A stretch of DNA of 64,000 nt, from positions 1 through 64,000 of the forward strand of contig NZ_JAGGJU010000016.1 of assembly GCF_017873095.1 (NCBI RefSeq). Reading direction: 5' to 3'. This DNA comes from Heterorhizobium halophytocola (lineage in GTDB: Bacteria; Pseudomonadota; Alphaproteobacteria; Rhizobiales; Rhizobiaceae). A program made the translations under genes and the position numbers. Shown here piece by piece: positions 8,343 to 15,471 of this stretch. The notes beneath the pieces are model-generated. The model made no database searches, was not told the origin of the DNA, and worked only from the letters and a program-made list of their open reading frames with translations. Position 1 is the first letter of the stretch. Each line of letters opens with the position of its first letter.

Positions 8343-8402
8343 CGTGGCCGATCGCGGGTACGCCCGCGGACCGGCCGGTCTCTTTACCGCTCCCACGCCC
8401 GC

Positions 8403-10217
8403 TCACACACCCCTCACCCGCGGTTCGCCGCGCGCGTCCAGCATCAGCGTGGTCAGCGCCCAGCAGAGCGCGTCCAGCCGATCCGGCGAGCGGCCGCCCG
8501 ACAGTCCGTCGGGGCCGAAATCGCACATCTGGTCCTCGAGCGCTGCAAACCGGCCGGCATGCGCCACCCGGCCCTGTTCATAGAGGGCGGCCACCGGTTC
8601 GGCGCGCAGATATTTGCCCCGCGTGGCGCGCACCAGCGTCAGCGGCAGATCGGCCTTGACGCTGCGCAGCACCGCTGCCACCATCTCGCCGCCCTGGTTG
8701 ACCTCGGCCACCACCCGGTCGGCCTCGAACCGCCGGTAGGCGCGCATCACCGCATTCGCCCATTCGGCCGGGCTTGCGCCGGCCACCGAGGCGTCGTCGA
8801 GCACCACGGCCCTCCCGCCCGCCTCCAGCCCCGCCACCACGATGCCGCAGACCGATCCGGCCCCGGCGCCGGCCGGCGGATCGACGCCGACGACGATCCG
8901 GCCCATCGGCCCAGGCGCCCTGATCCGCGCATGTTCCAGCTGCGCACGCCGCCACAGCCCATCCTCGCGGTCCTCGATCAGTTCGCCCATCAATTCCTGG
9001 CGCCCGAGCCGCGTCGCGCCGTAGCGCGCCTGCATCGCGGCAATGAAGCCGGGCGACAGGTTCTGCGCATTCGACTGCGTCGTCAGCCGCGTCGTCACCG
9101 TGGCGGGATCGGCCAGCAGGCGCTTCAGCAGCGGCACCGGCCGCGGCGTGGTCGTCGCCACGATGCGGGGCAGCGCGCCGAGCCGCAGCCCGAACTGCAG
9201 CATGTCGAAAGTGTCCTCGGCATATTTCCATTTGGCGATCTCATCGCACCAGGCCAGGTGAAATTGCGGGCCGCGCAGGCTTTCGGGATCTTCGGAGGAA
9301 AACATCTGCGCCATCGCCCCGTTCGGCCAGACCAGCCGCCGGCGCGAGATCTCGACATCCGGCGCATGCCGCCCGGCCACCCGGCAGATGCCGGACACGC
9401 CGTCGATCATCACCTCGCGGGCATCCCCGAGGGTTTCCGCTACCAGCGCGATGCGCAGATCGGAGCGCGCGCCTCTAGAGGCCATCGCCTGCACCCATTC
9501 GGCCCCCGCCCGCGTCTTGCCCGAGCCGCGCCCGCCGATCAGCAGCCAATGCCGCCAGTCGCCCTTCGGCGGCATCTGCTCCTCGCGGGCCTGAAACGGC
9601 CATTCATCGAGAATGCGATGGATTGTCCTGCCTTTCGGCCGTGCCGCGCTGCCTGGCACCCCGTCGGCCATACCCTTGGCCACCTCGTCGGCCATCCCCT
9701 TGGCCACCCCGTCGGCCATCCCGGCAGTCAGCGCAGCGACCGCGCCGCCCGGCGCCCGGGCTTCGCCGTCGCCTCGATTGCCCGGCGCGGCGTCGGCGGT
9801 GTCGGCCGATGCGCGATCGTCGACGCCCGCTGTTACTTCGCCGGCACCGCCGGTGTTGCCGTCACGTGAACCGGCACCGTCTGCGGCAGCGCGCCCGGCC
9901 GGGTCCTCGCCGGCCGGCCCGCCGCCATGCGCCTTCACCGCGTCCTCAAACCCGGATGCGGCCCCGGTTGCGGCCATCCCGGTTTCCATGGCCGCGGCCA
10001 GGGTGCGACCGCCCCCCAGATCGCGCAGGGCCATGTCCCGCGTCTTGGAAAACTGCATGATGCCGCGCTGGAAACGGTCGATATGCCCGGCCAGCTGCCG
10101 CTCGAATTGTCTGATAGCGGCCACCCCGGCCCGCGCGCGCTGTCGGCTGCCGGATCCCGGCCCGGCCTGCCAAGCCTTGCCGAAACGAGGTGTAGGACCG
10201 CCATACCGCCTTGTCAT
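8403..10217 (-). CDS. Phage/GTA large terminase with long N-terminal extension (g2-like)
   Basis: 604-residue DNA-packaging motor. Walker A GGRGSGKT is at 228-235, the Walker B/acidic pair in LAWCDEIAKW at 325-326, a coupling-type TTTPRP near 355-360, and the RNase-H-like nuclease starts at VGVDPPAG (Asp446) with EVNQGGE and DRLDALCWAL. The ATPase usually begins soon after the start. Here about 200 residues precede it: a basic/amphipathic stretch (1-75), then an Ala/Gly/Asp-rich linker ending in the octapeptide repeats GMADGVAK GMADEVAK GMADGV (about 166-187). AAGGA 6 nt before the ATG supports the long form, though a shorter internal start is possible. The core is certain, the extension less so. 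Confidence 0.92.
   Translation of the reverse strand: MTRRYGGPTPRFGKAWQAGPGSGSRQRARAGVAAIRQFERQLAGHIDRFQRGIMQFSKTRDMALRDLGGGRTLAAAMETGMAATGAASGFEDAVKAHGGGPAGEDPAGRAAADGAGSRDGNTGGAGEVTAGVDDRASADTADAAPGNRGDGEARAPGGAVAALTAGMADGVAKGMADEVAKGMADGVPGSAARPKGRTIHRILDEWPFQAREEQMPPKGDWRHWLLIGGRGSGKTRAGAEWVQAMASRGARSDLRIALVAETLGDAREVMIDGVSGICRVAGRHAPDVEISRRRLVWPNGAMAQMFSSEDPESLRGPQFHLAWCDEIAKWKYAEDTFDMLQFGLRLGALPRIVATTTPRPVPLLKRLLADPATVTTRLTTQSNAQNLSPGFIAAMQARYGATRLGRQELMGELIEDREDGLWRRAQLEHARIRAPGPMGRIVVGVDPPAGAGAGSVCGIVVAGLEAGGRAVVLDDASVAGASPAEWANAVMRAYRRFEADRVVAEVNQGGEMVAAVLRSVKADLPLTLVRATRGKYLRAEPVAALYEQGRVAHAGRFAALEDQMCDFGPDGLSGGRSPDRLDALCWALTTLMLDARGEPRVRGV
9661..9720. repeat. 24-bp tandem repeat in terminase linker
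   Basis: Two and a half copies of a 24-bp unit (CCGTCGGCCATACCCTTGG...) at 9661-9684, 9685-9708 and 9709-9720. They encode the octapeptide repeat G-M-A-D-[GE]-V-A-K on the minus strand, upstream of the ATPase domain. Confidence 0.85.
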
Positions 10218-10715
10218 GCCGGTCCTTTCGCACAGATGTCAGGCGCCCGCCTGATGATCGCATCGCCCGGCCCCAGCCCGGGGGCCCGGGCCCCTTGATG
10301 CGGCAATCGTCAGGGAAGCGGCCGCAAGACGGGCTGCCGACCCAGGGGGGCAGCCCCATCACCTCCGGCGAAGCGCGAAACCGGCAACTGCCCCGGTCCC
10401 CTGCCCGCCGCGATGCCCGCCGACATCCCCGCAGACCTGCCTGCCGACACGCCTGCCGACACGCCTGCCGATTTGCCGACCCGCCGGCCAGACTCTCCGG
10501 CACGCCGTCAGCCGATCCCTCGCCGCATCCTTCGCAAGTCCGAAGACCGCGTCGCCGCGAGGACCATCGACGATCCGCGCCGCACGGCATCCGCAGGCAG
10601 GCCTGCCGGAACCCGCGGCGTCACCGCCAAACCCGCATGCCAGGATCGTCGGGCGCCGCGGTCCGGTGCCGGATCGCATGCCCCCGGCCGACGCACCGGC
10701 CGACCTGCCCGACCG
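10218..10715. other. Gene-free GC-rich spacer with 12-bp tandem repeats
   Basis: No credible gene between the g1-like and terminase genes: the open frames are low-complexity Arg/Pro/Ala without ribosome sites. At 10428-10475 four degenerate copies of CCTGCCGACACG stand in tandem. A related GGCCGACGCACCGGCCGACC block follows at 10686-10700. Confidence 0.5.
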
Positions 10716-11447
10716 TCACCCCGGCGGTCCGGCCCCGGTCATCGCCGGCTGCTGCCGTTCGGACGCGCCGTCTTGTGCCGCCCCGGGCGGTCCGGCGCGA
10801 TCCCGATCCTGCGCTGCGGCGGACGCCGCACCCTCCGCGATCCGCTTTGCCAGCCGCTCGGCCACCCGGCGCTCGATCAGCGCTTCCAGCCGCGTGCGGA
10901 CGGAGGCATCGTCGCCCTCCATGCCGGCCCTATGCGCCGCCTCGGCGCGGTCGCGCGCCACCTGGCGCTGCAGCCCGTCGATCTTTTCCAGAGTACGCAC
11001 GATCAGCGACATGGCATCGGTGGCCGCCTTGATATCGGCGCGCGCCAGCTTGGCGGCCGCACTCTCGACCGGCCCCTCCGCCGCCGCATCCCCGTCGCTC
11101 CGGTCGCTGACCAGCGTCGCCTGCGCCTCGGTGCGCAGCCGGCGGAACACCGCGAACTGGTCGCGCATCTCCACCGTCAATTGGTTCAGCAGCAGCGCCA
11201 GGCTCTCGGCCGGCGACGGGCTGTCTGCCGATTTCAGCTCCAGCGCCACCCGGCGCGCCGCCCGTTCGGTCCGGGCCTGCAACGCCGCCGCCCGGCCGGT
11301 CCCGGAAGGGTCGCCGGTTGCGGAAACCGTGCCACCGCTCCACGCCCGCTGCCCGCACCGCGCATCCGCCGGCCAGCAGCCGAACAGCGAAAGATCGACC
11401 GCGCCGGGATCGCCCGGCACCGCCCCGAAATCCGCAATATCCCGCAT
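10716..11447 (-). CDS. GTA g1-like / putative small-terminase protein
   Basis: 243-residue, largely helical protein. Starts at the ATG preceded by GGAGG with 5-nt spacing (MRDIADFGAVPGDPG). The middle has long amphipathic helices (LLLNQLTVEMRDQFAVFRRL and ADIKAATDAMSLIVRTLEKI), then VARDRAEAAHRAGME and a charged, Ala-rich C-terminus. It lies just upstream of large terminase in the same direction, where GTA g1 (a small-terminase-like protein) and its rhizobial counterparts sit. There is no signature I can cite, so the role is inferred from position and helical composition. Confidence 0.65.
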   Translation of the reverse strand: MRDIADFGAVPGDPGAVDLSLFGCWPADARCGQRAWSGGTVSATGDPSGTGRAAALQARTERAARRVALELKSADSPSPAESLALLLNQLTVEMRDQFAVFRRLRTEAQATLVSDRSDGDAAAEGPVESAAAKLARADIKAATDAMSLIVRTLEKIDGLQRQVARDRAEAAHRAGMEGDDASVRTRLEALIERRVAERLAKRIAEGAASAAAQDRDRAGPPGAAQDGASERQQPAMTGAGPPG

Positions 11448-11738
11448 GAGATCCTCCATCAGAGCCAGGCTGGAACACCGCAACAGGGCAAACCAGGCCC
11501 CGGCACACGTCGAAACATCGAAAGCCGACCGTCGACCGTCGACACCACGCAATCCGCCCTGCCGCTCTCACCACACCAAATTGTCTGAAAACATCAAAGC
11601 CTGCCCGGCGAGCCATCCGCTCCAGCCGCACTTCTTCGACGATGACCAAACCCTAGCAAATCACCGTCACGCCGTCAAGGACTTTTTTCCTATATCCGAT
11701 TGATGAAGGGGGAAATGATCTCGTGGCCTTGCGTCCGG

Positions 11739-12065
11739 TCAGCCGTCCGGACCCAGCATCTTGCGCAGGTCGGCGTTGAGCCGCCTTTGCCAGCCGTCGC
11801 CGCCGGCGCGATATCGGTCCACGATATCGGCGTCCACGGGTACGGCCACAGGCGCATCGGATGGCGGGCGCCCCTGCACCTGCGCGCCCTGCTGGGCGGC
11901 CAGATGCGGAAAGACCGCGCGCAGGCCATCGTCCTCGGCAATGCGGATATCGTCCATGTCGGGTACGTCGGCGTCCGAGGTGATCATCGCCTGGATTTCG
12001 GCTTCGACCTCGTCTTCCGGTGGCAGGCCGGACAACGACATATCGGGGTCATGTCTGTCCTTCAT
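11739..12065 (-). CDS. BrnA-like antitoxin (orphan)
   Basis: 108-residue protein. The C-terminal third (PVDADIVDRYRAGGDGWQRR followed by LNADLRKML) matches the BrnA antitoxin pattern of a ribbon-helix-helix strand, 'D-x-D-x-(V/I)-x-x-(F/Y)-(R/K)-x-x-G-x-GWQ' and a final helix. The N-terminal 65 residues are acidic. The ATG has AAAGGAG 5 nt upstream. BrnA normally follows brnT, a small RelE-fold RNase toxin; no brnT-like frame is present on either side, so this is an orphan antitoxin or a DNA-binding regulator derived from one. Confidence 0.72.
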   Translation of the reverse strand: MKDRHDPDMSLSGLPPEDEVEAEIQAMITSDADVPDMDDIRIAEDDGLRAVFPHLAAQQGAQVQGRPPSDAPVAVPVDADIVDRYRAGGDGWQRRLNADLRKMLGPDG

Positions 12066-12162
12066 CGAAGCTCCTTTCATCAGAGTTCGGATAGTCTCAG
12101 TCTAAAGGTCAACGCCTGGCGGATGCAAGCCGCAGCCGGGCCCTGCCGCATCACAGCCGGCG

Positions 12163-12393
12163 TCAGCGCACCGGCTCCGGCGTATAGCCTGCGTCTGCGA
12201 TCGCCGCCTTCGCCACGGCCGCGTCGCCCGTCACCGTCACCCGGTGCTGCGCCAGGTCGATCGAGACCTCAGCGTCCGGCAGCGCCGCGGTCAGCGCCTT
12301 GCGGATCGTCGCCTCGCAATGCCCGCAGCTCATGTCCTCGACCAGAAATTCATGCATGTCCGTTCTCGCTTTTTCGTTTGTGTTCAGGCTCAT
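12163..12393 (-). CDS. copZ: CopZ-like copper chaperone (HMA domain)
   Basis: 76-residue metallochaperone: one heavy-metal-associated domain with the copper site MSCGHC (Met-x-Cys-x-x-Cys) about 20 residues from the start and the beta-alpha-beta pattern VSIDLAQHRVTVTGDA. It would carry Cu(I) in the cytosol to the ATPase encoded two genes upstream. The first ATG overlaps the cueR stop as ATGA, indicating coupled translation; an internal ATG at MHEFLVEDMS is a possible alternative. Last gene of the copA-cueR-copZ operon. Confidence 0.92.
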   Translation of the reverse strand: MSLNTNEKARTDMHEFLVEDMSCGHCEATIRKALTAALPDAEVSIDLAQHRVTVTGDAAVAKAAIADAGYTPEPVR

Positions 12394-12794
12394 GAGCCAT
12401 GTTCCTCGCCGGCCAGATCCTTCAGGATCGGACAGTCCGGCCGCGCGTCGCCATGGCAGCAGTCGACCAGCGTCGTCAGCGTGTCGACCATGCCCTGCAT
12501 CTGCGCGATCCTGTCGTTCAGCGTCTCGATATGGGCGTTGGCGAGCTGTTTCACCTCGCTGCTCGCCCGCGCCTTGTCGTCCCAGAGCTTGAGCAAGCGC
12601 TCGGTCTCCTCCAGCGAAAAGCCCAGCATGCGCGCCCGCTTGACGAAGCGCAGCCGGTGCACCGCGTCGCCGTCATAGAGCCGGTAGTTCGCCTCCGTCC
12701 GCTCCGCCGGCAGGATCAGCCCGATGCTTTCGTAGTAGCGGATCATCTTGGCCGTCACGCCGGAGGCACGCGATGCCTCGCCGATATTCATCAT
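12390..12794 (-). CDS. cueR: CueR-type copper-responsive MerR activator
   Basis: 134-residue MerR-family activator. The N-terminal winged helix is typical (IGEASRASGVTAKMIRYYES then a GLILPAERTEANYRLY wing), followed by a dimerisation helix and the metal loop CCHGDARPDCPI. Cys112 and Cys121 in this numbering correspond to the Cu(I)/Ag(I)-binding pair of CueR. The start is put at the ATG overlapping the copA stop as ATGA, with AGGAGG 10 nt upstream. Because it is the second gene of the operon, it would activate its own synthesis through the CueR box at 15386-15408. Confidence 0.93.
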   Translation of the reverse strand: MMNIGEASRASGVTAKMIRYYESIGLILPAERTEANYRLYDGDAVHRLRFVKRARMLGFSLEETERLLKLWDDKARASSEVKQLANAHIETLNDRIAQMQGMVDTLTTLVDCCHGDARPDCPILKDLAGEEHGS

Positions 12795-15358
12795 TGTCCC
12801 CATCCCTCCTGTCGGTTGCCGGCCGGCGGCGAAAACCGCTTCAGCCTGAGGGCATTGGCCAGCACGAAGACGCTCGACAGCCCCATCGCCGCGGCCCCCA
12901 GCATCGGCGACAGCTGCAGCCCGAAAGCCGGATAGAGCGCTCCGGCGGCCACCGGGATCAGCGCCACGTTGTAGCCGAAGGCCCAGACCAGGTTTTCGCC
13001 GATATTGCGCATCACCGCGCGGCCCAGCCGGATGGCGGTGGCGATCCCCGCCGGGTCGCCGGCCACCAGCACCAGGTCGGCGCTTTCGATCGCGACATCC
13101 GTGCCGGTGCCGATCGCCAGACCGATATCGGCCGCCGCCAGTGCCGGCCCGTCATTGATGCCGTCGCCGACAAAGCCGACCTTGCGGCCCTTGGCCTGCA
13201 GCGTGCGGATCAGCGCCACCTTGCCGTCCGGCAGCAGGTCCGCGGCAATCGCGTCGATGCCGGCCCTGTCCGCCACCGCACGGGCCGCGGCCTCGAGGTC
13301 GCCGGTTGCCATGACCACCGAAATTCCAAGCGCTTTCAGCGCGTTGACGGCAGCCGCCGCGCTGTCCTTCAGCGGATCGGCAATCGCAATCAGTCCGAGC
13401 AGCCGGCCGTCGGCGGCAATATAGACCGGCGTCCGGCCCTCGCCCGCCAGCAGCCCCGCCTCGCCCGAAAGAGCATCCGTTGCAATCCCGAGCCCGGCCA
13501 TCTGCCGGGCCGCCCCGACCGCAACCGCGACCCCGTCCACCCGGCCGCTGACGCCGTGGCCGACGGTCGCCGTCACCTCGACAGCGTCCAGCAGGGCGAT
13601 GCCCCTTCTGTCAGCCTCGGCCATGATGGCGCGGGCCAGCGGGTGTTCGGAATTGGCCTCCAGGCTTGCCGCCAGCTGCAGCAGCCGGTGATCCTCGACG
13701 CCCTCGGCCACCCGGATATCGGTGACCGCCGGCTTGCCGGCAGTGATCGTGCCGGTCTTGTCGAGGACGACGGTATCGACCTTGGCCAGGGCCTCCAGCG
13801 CCTCGCCCTTGCGGATCAACAGGCCGAGTTCTGCCGCCCGTCCGGTGCCGACCATGATCGACACCGGCGTTGCAAGCCCCATGGCGCAGGGGCAGGCGAT
13901 GATCAGCACGGCGACCGCCGCCACCAGCGCATGGGTCATCGCCGGCGCCGGGCCGACCAGCATCCAGACGCCGAAGGTGACGAGCGCTGCCAGCATCACC
14001 GCCGGCACGAACCAGCCGGTGACGGTGTCGATCTGCCGCTGGATCGGCAGCTTGGCCCCCTGCGCCTCGCCCACCAGCCGGATGATGCCCGACAGCATGG
14101 TCTCGGCGCCGACCTTTTCGGCCCGCATGCGCATGACGCCGGCGCCGTTCACCGTGCCGCCGATCAGCGGGTCGCCGGCATGGCGGGCCACCGGCACCGG
14201 TTCGCCCGAAATCATCGACTGGTCGACGAAACTCTCGCCCCCGATCACCCGGCCGTCGACGGCCACGGTCTCGCCGGGCCTGACGATGACGATATCGCCG
14301 ACCATCACGTCGCCGGCCGGAATTTCGGCGGTCACCCCGTCGCGCTCGACCCTGGCCGTCTTCGGTCGCAGATTGACAAGCGCCCGGATCGCCGCCCCGG
14401 TGCGGCCCTTGGCGCGCGCCTCCATCATCCGCCCCGCCAGGATCAGCGTGACGATCACCATGGCGGCTTCGAAATAGACATGCCGCGCATCTTCCGGCAG
14501 CAGGCCGGGCAGGAAGGTGGCGACGGTGGAATAAGCAAAGGCCGCCCCGGCGCCCAGCGCCACCAGCGAATTCATCTCCGGCGCCAGCCGGAAAAGGCTT
14601 GCAAGGCCCTTGCTGAAAAATCGCCGTCCGGGAAAGACCAGCACGAAGGCTGCAAGGACGAATTCCAGCCCGTTCAACAGGTTGGGTTGAAGGATCCGGC
14701 TGACGGCATGATGCAGTTGCGGAATCAGATGACCGCCCATTTCGACGAGCACCACCGGCAGGGTCAGAACCAGCGCCACGGCCAGGTCGCGGCGCAGCGC
14801 ATCGGCCTCGGCGTCGTGGCCGGCGCCACCGGCGTCCGCCTCGCCGTCGCCGGAAAGCGCCGTCGCGCCATAGCCCGCCGTCTTCACCGCCGCGATCAGC
14901 GCCGGCAGCCGCGCGCGTCCGCCGAGCACCTGCAGATCGGCCCGCCCGGTCGCCAGGTTGACCGAGGCCTGGCGCACACCCGGCACCGATCGCAGCGCCT
15001 TTTCGACACGCCCGACACAGGAGGCACAGCGCATCTCGGTGATCGCAAGCGACACCGCATCCGCTTTTACCTGATAGCCCGCAGCCTCGATCGCCCGGAC
15101 CAGCTGGTCCGCGTCGAGGCCCCTTGCCGCCGATACGCTCAACGTCCCCGTCGCGAAATTGGCGGCGGGATCGGAGACACCGGCCACCCTGGCTGCCGCC
15201 GTCTCGACCCGGCGCACGCAGGAGGCACAGCTCATCCCCTCGACCGGCAAGGTCAGCCGCACACGGTCCGCCCGCCCCGGCGTCGCGGCAACGGCAGCGC
15301 CGCCGGCAGCGTCGGCATCAGGTGGAATCGGCAGGTTCAGGTCAGGACGTTCATGCAT
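12791..15358 (-). CDS. copA: CopA-type Cu(I)-exporting P1B-ATPase
   Basis: 855-residue inner-membrane copper exporter. Two N-terminal metal-binding domains carry GMSCASC (Cys44/Cys47) and EMRCASC (Cys111/Cys114). Then come eight expected membrane segments, the TGES-type loop as ISGEPVPV near 383, the transmembrane CPC motif at 489-491, phosphorylation site DKTGT at Asp533, the SEHPLA motif at 570-575 and the hinge GDGINDGPAL. The last helices contain YNVALIPVAAG and MGLSSVFVLANALR, matching the Cu(I)-specific YN and MSS motifs. The ATG has AAAGGT 9 nt upstream. First gene of the operon with cueR and copZ. Confidence 0.96.
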   Translation of the reverse strand: MHERPDLNLPIPPDADAAGGAAVAATPGRADRVRLTLPVEGMSCASCVRRVETAAARVAGVSDPAANFATGTLSVSAARGLDADQLVRAIEAAGYQVKADAVSLAITEMRCASCVGRVEKALRSVPGVRQASVNLATGRADLQVLGGRARLPALIAAVKTAGYGATALSGDGEADAGGAGHDAEADALRRDLAVALVLTLPVVLVEMGGHLIPQLHHAVSRILQPNLLNGLEFVLAAFVLVFPGRRFFSKGLASLFRLAPEMNSLVALGAGAAFAYSTVATFLPGLLPEDARHVYFEAAMVIVTLILAGRMMEARAKGRTGAAIRALVNLRPKTARVERDGVTAEIPAGDVMVGDIVIVRPGETVAVDGRVIGGESFVDQSMISGEPVPVARHAGDPLIGGTVNGAGVMRMRAEKVGAETMLSGIIRLVGEAQGAKLPIQRQIDTVTGWFVPAVMLAALVTFGVWMLVGPAPAMTHALVAAVAVLIIACPCAMGLATPVSIMVGTGRAAELGLLIRKGEALEALAKVDTVVLDKTGTITAGKPAVTDIRVAEGVEDHRLLQLAASLEANSEHPLARAIMAEADRRGIALLDAVEVTATVGHGVSGRVDGVAVAVGAARQMAGLGIATDALSGEAGLLAGEGRTPVYIAADGRLLGLIAIADPLKDSAAAAVNALKALGISVVMATGDLEAAARAVADRAGIDAIAADLLPDGKVALIRTLQAKGRKVGFVGDGINDGPALAAADIGLAIGTGTDVAIESADLVLVAGDPAGIATAIRLGRAVMRNIGENLVWAFGYNVALIPVAAGALYPAFGLQLSPMLGAAAMGLSSVFVLANALRLKRFSPPAGNRQEGWGQ

Positions 15359-15385
15359 GGCGGATACCTTTCGGTACCCTAGATG

Positions 15386-15410
15386 GACCTTCCCATGATG
15401 GGAAGGTCAA
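15386..15410 (-). promoter_or_regulatory. CueR box within the copA promoter
   Basis: Perfect 23-bp palindrome at 15386-15408 with half-sites GACCTTCCCAT and ATGGGAAGGTC around one central base, the classical CueR operator. On the minus strand a TTGACC -35 element (15410-15405) overlaps its edge, and a CATCTA/ATCTAG -10 follows after a long spacer of 19-20 bp, as expected for MerR-type promoters that are untwisted on activation. Confidence 0.93.
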
Positions 15411-15471
15411 GGGGCGGCATGCGGTTTTCGCCTCCGACGGCATCCGCGCCGCCACCGCCGGCCCGCCGCGG

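Noticed and set aside
12773..15382. An 869-codon plus-strand frame opposite copA
   Set aside because: Composition is His/Arg/Asp/Gln-rich with no domain. It is the mirror of GC-rich copA codons.
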